A stretch of 64,000 nucleotides of DNA. Source: RUG369 sp050949645 (lineage in GTDB: Bacteria; Planctomycetota; Planctomycetia; Pirellulales; Thermoguttaceae). Numbering within the stretch: the stretch's first letter is position 1; each line of letters opens with the position of its first letter. The notes under the pieces are model-generated. The model was not told the origin of the DNA. It saw nothing but the letters and a program-made list of their open reading frames with translations, and did no database searches. The stretch spans positions 2,170,001 through 2,234,000 of the forward strand of contig JBMNGC010000001.1 of assembly GCA_050949645.1 (NCBI GenBank), given 5' to 3'. The position numbers and the translations under genes are program-made. Positions 19,386 through 27,256 of the stretch are shown here, piece by piece.

Positions 19386-19979
19386 TTACGGTCGACGCGA
19401 ACCAAAGTTACATATCTTGCGTTCAAATTCCCTGCATGCTGTCGTTTCTGAATAATACGCTCCTGTCAGGGTTTGATGCTCTCCCTCATGAAACCAGATA
19501 TTCCAAGTCTCCGTCTGGTCGCTGTATTCGAGCGTATAATACTCTTCGACGGGCGGGAATTTGAATGCTAATAGAACGTCGTCGGCCGAAGAGACGTTCT
19601 CTTGAACGAGGAATTTGCGTTCAAGCAACTGAGCTTTTAATTCGGCGCTCCTCGTTCCCTGTTCATCATTAAGCGCGCGTCGGGCCGCCTTATCCTTCAC
19701 CAGGGCCCGAAAAAGCATTTCACAGGCGGCGGCCTCCGTGTCATATTGGTCAATAAAAATCTTATTGTGCCCTCTCCAAAAGAATCTCTCCGGCTCCCAA
19801 CGATATAACATCCACCCTTCTTCTTCGGAGTCATACTCTAACGTATACCCTCGGCGCCATTTGGCGACGTTAAAAAATCTCCTGCAAGTATAACAAAAGC
19901 TCCTGCCAGTAGAGATAGAATACTTTGTTCGAGGAACTTTCAGGGATTTTAAACGTTCTACAAGTTCTTTAGTATTCAT
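19386..19979 (-). CDS. Immunity-like protein with internal duplication, copy 1 (unknown)
   Basis: A 197-residue soluble protein that I cannot assign to a named family. It starts MNTKELVERLKSLKVPRTKYS. It contains two versions of one unit: GYTLEYDSEEEGWMLYRWE...YDTEAAACEMLFRAL (about 44-95) and YYTLEYSDQTETWNIWF...YYSETTACREFERKI (about 145-190). The pattern L-x-RL-x-L-x-(V/I)P, Y-x-LE, W, then Y/F-x-(S/T)E-x-AC-x-x-F resembles, from memory, small proteins found beside polymorphic toxins; this is an inference. Its paralogue lies next to it (20199-20768). The ATG overlaps the stop of a 55-codon frame, suggesting coupled translation. Confidence 0.7.
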   Translation of the reverse strand: MNTKELVERLKSLKVPRTKYSISTGRSFCYTCRRFFNVAKWRRGYTLEYDSEEEGWMLYRWEPERFFWRGHNKIFIDQYDTEAAACEMLFRALVKDKAARRALNDEQGTRSAELKAQLLERKFLVQENVSSADDVLLAFKFPPVEEYYTLEYSDQTETWNIWFHEGEHQTLTGAYYSETTACREFERKICNFGSRRP

Positions 19980-20136
19980 CGTTCTCAGACCTTAAAAAGG
20001 ATGGAGTTTCGCCGGAACCAATCGCGCCGGTCAGGCTGACGCCAAAATTCGAACTCGATCCGTCTCCCGCGTTAAAATGGGCCCTCTGCGCCCCATCGTC
20101 GCGGTGAAACCTCGCCGTATCCTCAAGAAGGCGCAA
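19969..20136 (-). CDS. Candidate 55-residue ORF coupled to the immunity-like gene
   Basis: A TTG at 20136 with AGGAG seven bases upstream opens a 55-codon frame. It begins LRLLEDTARFHRDD, passes through a Gly/Ser-rich middle (AGDGSSSNFG) and ends ...LRSENDEY. Its stop overlaps the ATG of the 197-residue gene by 11 bp. No family is recognised. It could be an orphan C-terminal toxin piece or a chance frame; the overlap and ribosome site are the only support. Confidence 0.35.
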   Translation of the reverse strand: MRLLEDTARFHRDDGAQRAHFNAGDGSSSNFGVSLTGAIGSGETPSFLRSENDEY

Positions 20137-20198
20137 GACAATACTCCTGACGTCTTCTTACGTCTTACGAAACAAAACGTTCCTTTTTCGAAGAGCAG

Positions 20199-20768
20199 CT
20201 AAAAAGCAAAACGCCCAACGAGGTTAGCCGTCACTATGCCGTAGAATTCCTCGCATGCGGTCGGTTCGGAATAAAAGAGGTGGACTATCTTGCTAAGGCC
20301 TCGTTCCTTGTAGCCAATTCGCCATGTTTTAGTCCTGTAACTGCATTCCAGTGAATAAATACCGTCGAACGGGCCCGATTCGGTCAAAAAAAGACTATTG
20401 TCGGAAAAACGACACTCACGAAGACGATATCCCGCTTCGAGCAGCTTGATCCTTAATTCATCGCAGGTCATTCCACGCTCGTCGCCAAGCGTCAGCCAGA
20501 CTCTCTTGTCCTTAACAAGGTTGCGAAACAGCATTTCAAACGCGGCGCATTCAGTCAAAAAGGAATTAATACATTTTCTTTCACGACGCGCCCAAAAGTT
20601 TTTTTTAGGCTCGTAATAGAACAATCCCCACTGATTCAATCTTCGGAGGAATTCTAACGAATACCCGCCATGTTTCCTTACGTAGGCAAGATTATTTTCA
20701 CGAAAAGAATAACTCGTTCGAGGAACCTTTAACGCGTCCAGGCGCTCCACAAGTTCTGGATAATTCAT
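20199..20768 (-). CDS. Immunity-like protein with internal duplication, copy 2 (unknown)
   Basis: A 189-residue paralogue of the protein at 19386-19979. The ATG at 20768 is chosen over a GTG six bases upstream, because MNYPELVERLDALKVPRTSYS then aligns end to end with the paralogue. The same two-unit layout is visible: YSLEFLRRLNQWGLFYYE...FLTECAAFEMLFRNL and YSLECSYRTKTWRIGY...FYSEPTACEEFYG. ALVKDK/NLVKDK and DE(Q/R)G-T between the halves are also shared. The two copies have diverged well beyond strain-level variation, as tandem immunity genes often do. The ATG overlaps the stop of an upstream frame by four bases (ATGA). Function unknown. Confidence 0.7.
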   Translation of the reverse strand: MNYPELVERLDALKVPRTSYSFRENNLAYVRKHGGYSLEFLRRLNQWGLFYYEPKKNFWARRERKCINSFLTECAAFEMLFRNLVKDKRVWLTLGDERGMTCDELRIKLLEAGYRLRECRFSDNSLFLTESGPFDGIYSLECSYRTKTWRIGYKERGLSKIVHLFYSEPTACEEFYGIVTANLVGRFAF

Positions 20769-21288
20769 GACCACAAAGCCTTTTGAACTTCAGGATGATT
20801 GCTTTTAGCAACGTAAAGACCGCTGAAAGGACAGTTCCCAATCACGCAAACGCCGCCTCGCTTGTTTTAATTCGAACGAACCCCGCCGTCTTCCAACCTC
20901 CCTTAATAATTGACCGTTCAGGAGAACAGCGCCACCGACGTAATCGATTATCTTTCAGTCACATGCCCGTTTCAAGCATAAGAACGTCTTTCACAACAAT
21001 ATGGTTGATAACATGTTACAAAGTCAGACTTGCGCCGCCCGTCTGCCTCAAAAAGACTGAACATGGTAAACAAGTCGTAAGAGGCCGCCCTCTCTATGGT
21101 TGCAGCTGTAACCGTAACGACGCGCTTTGACGGTCGCTGCATGTCTCAGGCAGAGCATGACTTCAAAGAAATTGCCAAAAAATACTCTCGACGCCGCATA
21201 TTCTTGCGAAGCACGCTGTAAGATTTTTCCGCCAGTCTATTCCCTTCTTGATAGCGGACGTTGACGCCTGAAATCGCGATATACTTCT
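20769..21288 (-). other. 520-bp stretch with short degenerate frames
   Basis: On the minus strand a 56-codon ATG frame (20972-21142, starting MQRPSKRVVT) has no clear ribosome site. After it come several stops, then a stretch ending ...NHPEVQKALWS whose TGA overlaps the next ATG as ATGA. It may be the remains of one gene, possibly a partner of the gene at 20199. I cannot support an intact gene here. Confidence 0.3.
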
Positions 21289-22539
21289 TTACTGTACTCC
21301 CGTTACTCGACGTCGTAACTTTTTGCTCTTCATATCCCAGAGAAAAAGATCGCCCAACTGATTGGCGTCATATAGCGTTTGAGAATCAGCCGAAAAAGCC
21401 ATCGTAAAAACGCAGGCCGCGTAGTACAGATTCATGCTATTCTTTGCGACTTCCGTTGGAAAATGCCACCAATATCCGCGCCAGGAAAATGAAAACGCCT
21501 TTCTAAGCTTCGTCGTTTTTCCTTGCGTGACGTCGTGAACATACAAACTTCCGTCGTAGCGTTCATAAGCGAGATATCGTAAATCTGGCGATAAAAGGAC
21601 GTTCCTTTTGATAACCTCTTCTCTATAGCCTTGCTGCTGGCCAACTGGAACAACGAAGTCTGCAACGTGCGAAAAGTCACTCGTCGAAAAAACGTCGATT
21701 TTTATCTTAACTTGTTCTCCTTCTATGAATTGTTGGTAAACAAATAGATTTTGTTCGCCTGTAAGGAGCCTGAACTGCCGATATCCCTTGCCTGGCCTGG
21801 GCGGCGCCAAACGAACTTTATACAGCGACCTCATTGCATGACAGTCATACTTTACAAGATACCAGGCGTCTCCCTCTGCCGAGTACATAAGAAGAAAGAT
21901 CAGATCCAAGTCTGGAATCGTTTCCCAACATGATATATACGCCCCTGTCAAGCCGCATTCGAAGGGGCGCCTGACCCATTCCCCGTCTTGTAAAACGTAC
22001 CAAAAATAATCCAATACTTCTTTATCGCGCGAACCCTCGTCGTTTTTGACGATATCCAACTCCCTGAAGAGCAACAACCGTTTGGAATAATTACAAACGA
22101 GCTTCGCACGTGTTTCATCATCACGGAAATTAAAGAGAGGCCGTCGCGCTACTGGCGCTTGAGTAGCCTTATCATAGGTTATGATAGAGAAACCGGCAAC
22201 GCCTGAGTAGTCTTTTGAAAGCATGCCTGACGGAGAACCGTCGAGCTCAACGTCGTGCACACGCAGTCGATCGATAGCCGTCGGCCCTTCCATGACGGGC
22301 AGAAGTTCAGCCTGGTCAAGAGAACTCGTAAAAAAATCGCGAAAGCCCCTGTCGTTAATTCGATGAGAATCATAAATAATTCCATTTCGCGTTGCATAAA
22401 AACAATGCTCATTGGAATACGAATCCAAGTTGTCTAGACTAGGTAAAGGGGCTGGAATCCAGAATAATTTCCCTAACAGGACGAACAAGAAAATTAAACC
22501 AACGCATATAGCGACTGCTTTCCATACCTTTCTTTTCAT
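21289..22539 (-). CDS. Membrane-anchored beta-propeller-like protein (unknown)
   Basis: The ATG at 22539 is preceded by GGAG, so the product begins MKRKVWKAVAICVGLIFLFVLL, a single N-terminal anchor followed by an exported domain; a longer frame reaches 22578 without such a site. The 416-residue protein shows blade-like repeats: LLSPDLRYLAYERYDGSLYVHDV and FTMAFSADSQTLYDANQLGDLFLWDM read like WD40 or TolB-type blades near the C-terminus. No catalytic motif is seen. The frame ends KKLRRRVTGVQ, but a different frame stays open for about 55 codons beyond it, so the 3' end may be frameshifted. It is part of the minus-strand island. Confidence 0.65.
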   Translation of the reverse strand: MKRKVWKAVAICVGLIFLFVLLGKLFWIPAPLPSLDNLDSYSNEHCFYATRNGIIYDSHRINDRGFRDFFTSSLDQAELLPVMEGPTAIDRLRVHDVELDGSPSGMLSKDYSGVAGFSIITYDKATQAPVARRPLFNFRDDETRAKLVCNYSKRLLLFRELDIVKNDEGSRDKEVLDYFWYVLQDGEWVRRPFECGLTGAYISCWETIPDLDLIFLLMYSAEGDAWYLVKYDCHAMRSLYKVRLAPPRPGKGYRQFRLLTGEQNLFVYQQFIEGEQVKIKIDVFSTSDFSHVADFVVPVGQQQGYREEVIKRNVLLSPDLRYLAYERYDGSLYVHDVTQGKTTKLRKAFSFSWRGYWWHFPTEVAKNSMNLYYAACVFTMAFSADSQTLYDANQLGDLFLWDMKSKKLRRRVTGVQ

Positions 22540-22726
22540 TCGATCCGCTCCTCGTACAACCGTTTGGACTCGATTCACTCAATGAAAACGCAGCATACGT
22601 CTGCCGCTACAATCAATGCGGCGCGTTCATTCGTTTTTTACACGCCCAGCTTTTGGATTTCTACCTACCTCTTCACTAATTACTGACATTAAATCTTGTG
22701 GCGTTATCCTCGAAATCATCCCATAT

Positions 22727-22933
22727 TCACTCCCCCCCCTTATCTTTAAAAACTTCTATATGTTTACTCTTTATCATTTCTTTAAAAATACCTTCGCAGC
22801 TACCATCCTCTATAAGCTCCCCGTTCGGAAGGCACGAAGTTTCAAAGTTATTGAAGTCAAAATTTTCCGTGGCGAGTAAAACGTTCGCTCGCCTCTTACT
22901 AAAAGAGAAATCGTACCCAAAAGAAAATTTCAT
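22727..22933 (-). CDS. Small island protein with a G8 tract at its 3' end (unknown)
   Basis: The ATG at 22933 has a strong AGGAG site. The 68-residue product starts MKFSFGYDFSFSKRR and ends EVFKDKGGE. Codons 65-68 lie in a run of eight G (plus-strand C8, 22732-22739). With seven G the frame would run on for 34 more codons (SEYGMISRITPQDL...) to a stop at 22627, giving 101 residues. The first nine residues resemble the start of the tiny ORF at 24842-24967. No family recognised. Confidence 0.55.
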   Translation of the reverse strand: MKFSFGYDFSFSKRRANVLLATENFDFNNFETSCLPNGELIEDGSCEGIFKEMIKSKHIEVFKDKGGE

Positions 22934-23165
22934 GACGTCTCCTGTTTGATTGCGTTCCGTCAAATTCCTGGTTTATGACCATGATCCGGTTTGTCGAACT
23001 TTTGAATTTGCAATGGCCCCAGAACAAGATTGCCAAAACCGACCGTCCTTAAAACTCTGGCGTATATCGTATCGATTCAATATGCTCGCGCTGGTCTGGC
23101 GTGCATTTGGAAACGTCGACCTGATAGGGCGAAAAAGCGACGGTTCCAATGTTCTCCTCCACGAA

Positions 23166-23780
23166 CTACTTTACTACCCGGCCAGTGCATAACGGCGTAT
23201 CAAACAGACCGTCGACGAAGTCGGCGCCGCTCCAGTTTTCGCCGCGTAACGGGCTCGCGTTGGCGAAAGATATCCTCCCCCGTGGTTCGAAACAAACGCT
23301 TTTGGCTATCGGCGATTCGGTGAAGCAAAGGTCTCTGAGCGCCATATCAACGCTAGTATGATTGAATATTTCCACGAGACCGCAATTTGGACAGGCCAGA
23401 AATGCGTCGCAGTAAGGACAATAGGCTCTTAGCTTGCCGCAACGCTCGCAACGAAGAGGAAAACGCTTTAAAAGGTCAACGACAAGTTCCTCCTGCGCAT
23501 AATCGCTAAAAAGACAATAGTACAGTTCATGCAAACACAATATTTTTCTTGTCTGCGTACGATTGCTGTCCATCCTCTTCCTGTCGATCTTTCTGACGTT
23601 AAGACCGACAAAATTTTGGCTGCGTAGCCGGTTAAGGAACGATTCTTCGACAAAGAAAGAGCTCGCGTTTTTGTATGCTGGTATGATCCCCTCGGGGGGA
23701 TACTTTCCTGAAATGTCAAGATATTCAAAAACGGCGATTCCTTCGAGAGTCCGCGCGAAGATCGAAATGGGGACAGTCAA
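23166..23780 (-). CDS. Zinc-ribbon-like island protein, possibly truncated (unknown)
   Basis: A 204-residue frame from a TTG at 23780, overlapping the end of the upstream membrane-protein gene by 56 bp; the true start is uncertain. The middle carries three C-x-x-C pairs close together (CERC, CPYC, CPNC, about residues 117-137), which should bind zinc, followed by a domain ending ...TPLCTGRVVK. The TAG stop at 23166 is followed in the same frame by 37 codons without a stop (VEENIGTVAFSPYQ...), so the gene may carry a nonsense mutation. No catalytic role can be assigned. Confidence 0.5.
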   Translation of the reverse strand: MTVPISIFARTLEGIAVFEYLDISGKYPPEGIIPAYKNASSFFVEESFLNRLRSQNFVGLNVRKIDRKRMDSNRTQTRKILCLHELYYCLFSDYAQEELVVDLLKRFPLRCERCGKLRAYCPYCDAFLACPNCGLVEIFNHTSVDMALRDLCFTESPIAKSVCFEPRGRISFANASPLRGENWSGADFVDGLFDTPLCTGRVVK

Positions 23781-24810
23781 TTTCTTCGGTACGGACGCGC
23801 TCCTCCTTAACGCAGAAAAACTTGCGCGCCTGATTCTTCATCTTTTTCCATCGCTTGACGTCAAGTTCCAGTACGTTGGGAACGAAGAAAAAGTCGGCCG
23901 GTATACGCTTGGCGTCGCCTTCTTTAAGAAACCAGGAAATTGACTCGCGTACGAGCGCAGAAGCGTTAATGGAATAGAAAGCGTCGTTGATCAAGTCGTC
24001 GGACGCCATATTGTTGACTGCTTTTATTTCGCGTATCGCCTGATTGCAGAGATCGGAGCCCCCGTCGCTTTGGCCAACGTGGCTCGGAGGAACGTCGGGC
24101 GATTGCCGCGTGGCAAGCGCTTCCTGAGTCGCACGTCCGGCGCCGCCGCCTTGTTTTGTAGCGCTTTCGAGCTCCTGACGTTTCAACGCATTGCCCGTAA
24201 CGTCGGAATTTAACTGACTCGACTCTTTCGACCGCCTCTTCGACTTCATAAACGGCTTATCGTCAATCAACACCTGAATCATATAATAGGGAACGGTGAC
24301 GTCGGCAAAGACCACTATCAGCCAGCCTCTATCTCCAATGTAGGGAAGATAATTCCAGACGCCTGAGAACTGAGAAGAAGACAAATAGTCGCGAATCGCA
24401 GGGACGATCTCACGTCCCTCGGTCCCGGCGGCAAATAGCTCCCAGAAGATCAAGCCTACAATGAAAAAATAGAGGCCCCAACAACATTGCAAGTCTTTGG
24501 CGCCTTCGTCAGGATTTCTCCACGTCCAGTATATGTGGAAATAAATCTGGTGGACTCCCAGAAGAAAAAACAGGACGCTTTCCGTCGCAAAAAAATAATC
24601 GACAAATACGTACCATGGCCGAACAAGCCATTGGATAAAACATAACCCAAGGGTCAGGACGAAGAGAGGCGCTAACAGGAGAACTCGAACAGCCCATATT
24701 TCATTCTGGGTCCGCATAAAGCTTTCCCGCTCCTCTTTCGATAACGCGAAGGACCTTAGCGTCTCTATAACTCTTTGCCAGAGAGTTCGCTCTTTGGAAA
24801 TCGTCGTCAT
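23725..24810 (-). CDS. Island membrane protein B with cytosolic tail (unknown)
   Basis: A 361-residue protein starting at ATG 24810 behind GGGAG. The N-terminal 190 residues hold four or five hydrophobic segments (around 40-65, 70-90, 108-128, 165-185). The rest is polar, with a Gln/Gly/Ser-rich linker (about 210-255) and a helical tail ending in basic residues. The membrane part resembles the 215-residue protein at 18617-19264 (SF-x-L...EER; QCCWGLYFFIVGLIFWELF against RCLWPGFFYSIGTVYWHSF; NYLP). It is near the 5' end of the island transcription unit. Function unknown. Confidence 0.65.
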   Translation of the reverse strand: MTTISKERTLWQRVIETLRSFALSKEERESFMRTQNEIWAVRVLLLAPLFVLTLGLCFIQWLVRPWYVFVDYFFATESVLFFLLGVHQIYFHIYWTWRNPDEGAKDLQCCWGLYFFIVGLIFWELFAAGTEGREIVPAIRDYLSSSQFSGVWNYLPYIGDRGWLIVVFADVTVPYYMIQVLIDDKPFMKSKRRSKESSQLNSDVTGNALKRQELESATKQGGGAGRATQEALATRQSPDVPPSHVGQSDGGSDLCNQAIREIKAVNNMASDDLINDAFYSINASALVRESISWFLKEGDAKRIPADFFFVPNVLELDVKRWKKMKNQARKFFCVKEERVRTEEIDCPHFDLRADSRRNRRF

Positions 24811-24841
24811 GCCGGTTCTCCCATATCTGTCTCTTTCAAGC

Positions 24842-24967
24842 TCAAGAACAGGACAGTCCTCTAAAGCGCAGACTCGACGCTTTCAAGTACGACGACGTGG
24901 AATACGAGTCGTCAATGAACGACCGCAAGCCAGCGGAAGAGAATTCGTTTCCGAAAGAAAATTTCAT
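24842..24967 (-). CDS. Tiny 41-residue ORF sharing its start with the 68-residue protein
   Basis: An ATG at 24967 behind GGAGG encodes MKFSFGNEFSSAGLRS... and stops after 41 residues, 31 bp before the membrane-protein gene. The first nine residues match MKFSFGYDFS of the ORF at 22727 at seven positions. It may be a leader peptide or a truncated paralogue. Confidence 0.4.
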   Translation of the reverse strand: MKFSFGNEFSSAGLRSFIDDSYSTSSYLKASSLRFRGLSCS

Positions 24968-25872
24968 GACGCCTCCTCCGACTGTAGGCTGCTGACGAAC
25001 CAAGAACAACGAAGAAACGTCTCGGATCCCACAAAGCAGAAGCCGGGGCGCGTAATAACAGGACGGCTGTCAGACGCGGGATACGCGATCTGAAAACGCG
25101 TCTTCAAAGAAGCCGCACAGACGGGACGTCTGGCGAAAAATGCGAATCTTTCTAAAAGATTGCGAAAAATTTCTTAAGGGCGGAAGTCCTTCACAGCCCT
25201 CTACTGAGCATGATACTGTGGCGGCGACGTCGACGTCAAGCCCTTTTTTAAAAAATTACTGATATTTTCTGAAATTCATTTTGAGGATTAAGAAACAAAC
25301 TAAGGTTCGGTCAAGGAATTACAGGGAAACAAGAAAGAAAAGGAGTTGGACGGCGTTGCGATCGGGGCGCAACATGTACATTTCTGGTCATAAAGTCCTC
25401 CATTTCAAAGGTTGTCGGAAAAAAACATATTCGACGCGGCGAGTTCGTTGAGCCGTCGGCGCGCGGACGCCGATCGATCTGACGGCGCGAGCCTTTCAAC
25501 GCTCGCCGAGCGTAGGGTAACGATTTGAGCAGGCGCGTCTCGCCGTTGGTCCATTTCTATTCGCGAGCGCTCTCGTCGCTTCGATTGTAGAGTTCACAGT
25601 TTTTATATTGCGCGCTGTCTGGACGAGAAGGAATTCTTGTTTAAAATCAGTGCGTTGCGTCGTTGCATTATTCCCGTCGGAACCGCGCGCCGCGTCGAGA
25701 GCGCGCTATTCCGACGTTGGGGGCGCCACGATTTTGGGGCGGCGCCGCGAGGTCGTTTGCGCGACGTGGAACGCTTCGACGCCGTCTTGCAAGCGAACCG
25801 TTCATTTTCATAGGCCTGGGAGTCGAGGAGAAGCATGCGCGCCTTCGTCGAACCCACGAAAGGCAATCGTCG
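24968..25872. other. 905-bp region between the island and the nqr operon
   Basis: No gene can be supported. The first part (24968-25330) is AT-rich, with a weak promoter-like pair TTCACA-16-GATACT near 25190-25215 pointing to nqrA. The part from about 25600 is GC-rich and has open frames on both strands, as expected from host base composition. The operon promoter and the island promoter should both lie here. Confidence 0.4.
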
Positions 25873-27252
25873 ATGAGAACAATCAAAGTAACAAAGGGGC
25901 TTGACCTTCGGCTCGTCGGAGCTCCTGATCAGAGCGAGCCGCCGGAAATGAAGGACGCCAGGCTCGTTGCGCATACTGGCGTCGACTACGTCGGAATGAA
26001 ACCGACGATCTGCGTAGAAGAAGGCGACCGCGTCCTCGCAGGTCAGCTGTTGTTCCTTGACAAAAAGAATCCTGGCGTCAAGTTTACGTCTCCCGGCGCC
26101 GGAGTCGTCCAGTCGGTCAATCGCGGCGCAAAACGCGCTTTTCTCTCGATTATCGTCGAGACGGACGAGGGCGACGCGCGCGCGAAGTCCGTCGAATTTA
26201 AAAGCTACCCCGAATCGGAGCTCCTTGAGCTCGACCCCGCCGCGGTCCGCGAAGAACTGATCGAGTCTGGACTCTGGATCGCGCTGCGAACGCGCCCCTA
26301 TAGCCGCGTCCCAAAGGTCGACTCCCTTCCCGCTTCTCTCTTTGTCAACGTCGCCGATACGAATCCGCATGCGCCCGACCCTAAGCTCGTCGTCGACGCG
26401 CGACCCCAGGATTTCATCAACGGACTGCGCGTTCTGAGCCGAATTTGCGGTAAGAAGCTCTGGATTTGCCTCGGCGAAAGCGAATACAGTCCCGAATATA
26501 TCCAAACTCTCGAATCGATTCCTAACGCGGAGGTCGTTCGGTTCGTCGGCAAACATCCCTCAGGTCTCTCTGGCACGCATATCGCGCAACTCGACCCTTG
26601 CGGATTGGGGAAGGTCGTCTGGACAATCGGCTACCAGGACGTTCTCGCGATCGCAACGCTCTTTACGCGTGGGGTTTACGAAGTCGATCGCGTGATCTCG
26701 ATCGGCGGTCCGATGGTCAAAAAGCCGCGTCTCCTCCGCGTTCAGCAAGGCGCGTGCCTCTTCGAGCTCTTTAAAGACGAACTCAAGGACGGCCCCGCGC
26801 GCATGATCTCCGGCAGCGTTCTCCACGGTCGAACGGCGACCAAGGGACTCGCCGGACTCGGTCGATACGTCAACCAGATAGCCGCCATCGGCGACGACGA
26901 CCCACGCGAGCTCTTCGCGTGGACGCTCCCCGGCTTCCGGAAATTCTCAGCGTCGCGCGCGGTTGCGTCGACGTTCATCGGCGGCGACTTCAAAATGACG
27001 ACGGCGCTTCACGGCGGTCCGCGTGCAATTTTCCCGAACCCCGCGTTCGACAAGATCGTTCCTCTCGATATTGTCCCGCTCTTTCTTTTCAAAGCGCTCG
27101 AGGTCGGCGATATTGAAAAAGCCGAGAAACTGGGCGCGTTTGAGCTCGACGAGGAAGACCTCGCGCTTTGCTCGCTCGTCGATTTCGGAAAAAACGATTT
27201 CGGCAAGACCCTGCGCGCGCTGCTCGATCAGGCGATGAAAGAGGAGGAATAA
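25873..27252 (+). CDS. nqrA: Na+-translocating NADH:quinone reductase subunit A
   Basis: First gene of a complete nqrABCDEF operon. The ATG at 25873 gives MRTIKVTKGLDLRL, the family's N-terminus; the frame extends upstream to 25663 but that part is unlike NqrA. Family features are VAHTGVDYVGMKPT (about residue 35), VEEGDRVLAGQLLFLDKKNPGVKFTSPGAGVV (45-75) and LPGFRKFSASRA in the C-terminal half. Length is 459 residues. NqrA is the peripheral cytosolic subunit that helps form the quinone site. The ribosome site (AAAGG) is weak, and the stop lies 4 bp before nqrB. Confidence 0.95.
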   Translation: MRTIKVTKGLDLRLVGAPDQSEPPEMKDARLVAHTGVDYVGMKPTICVEEGDRVLAGQLLFLDKKNPGVKFTSPGAGVVQSVNRGAKRAFLSIIVETDEGDARAKSVEFKSYPESELLELDPAAVREELIESGLWIALRTRPYSRVPKVDSLPASLFVNVADTNPHAPDPKLVVDARPQDFINGLRVLSRICGKKLWICLGESEYSPEYIQTLESIPNAEVVRFVGKHPSGLSGTHIAQLDPCGLGKVVWTIGYQDVLAIATLFTRGVYEVDRVISIGGPMVKKPRLLRVQQGACLFELFKDELKDGPARMISGSVLHGRTATKGLAGLGRYVNQIAAIGDDDPRELFAWTLPGFRKFSASRAVASTFIGGDFKMTTALHGGPRAIFPNPAFDKIVPLDIVPLFLFKALEVGDIEKAEKLGAFELDEEDLALCSLVDFGKNDFGKTLRALLDQAMKEEE

Positions 27253-27256
27253 CCCG

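Noticed and set aside
21017..21040. YKVRLAPP on the plus strand matches YKVRLAPP in the propeller-like protein, encoded on the minus strand with different codons
   Set aside because: Only eight residues match, nothing beside them aligns, and the plus frame has no start site. Probably chance, though a short inverted remnant cannot be fully excluded.
20783..21130. 115-codon plus-strand frame in the island
   Set aside because: No ribosome site, and all neighbouring genes run on the other strand; treated as noise.
25663..25872. Upstream in-frame extension of nqrA by 70 residues
   Set aside because: The extra part is Arg-rich, unlike NqrA, and the family N-terminus begins at 25873.
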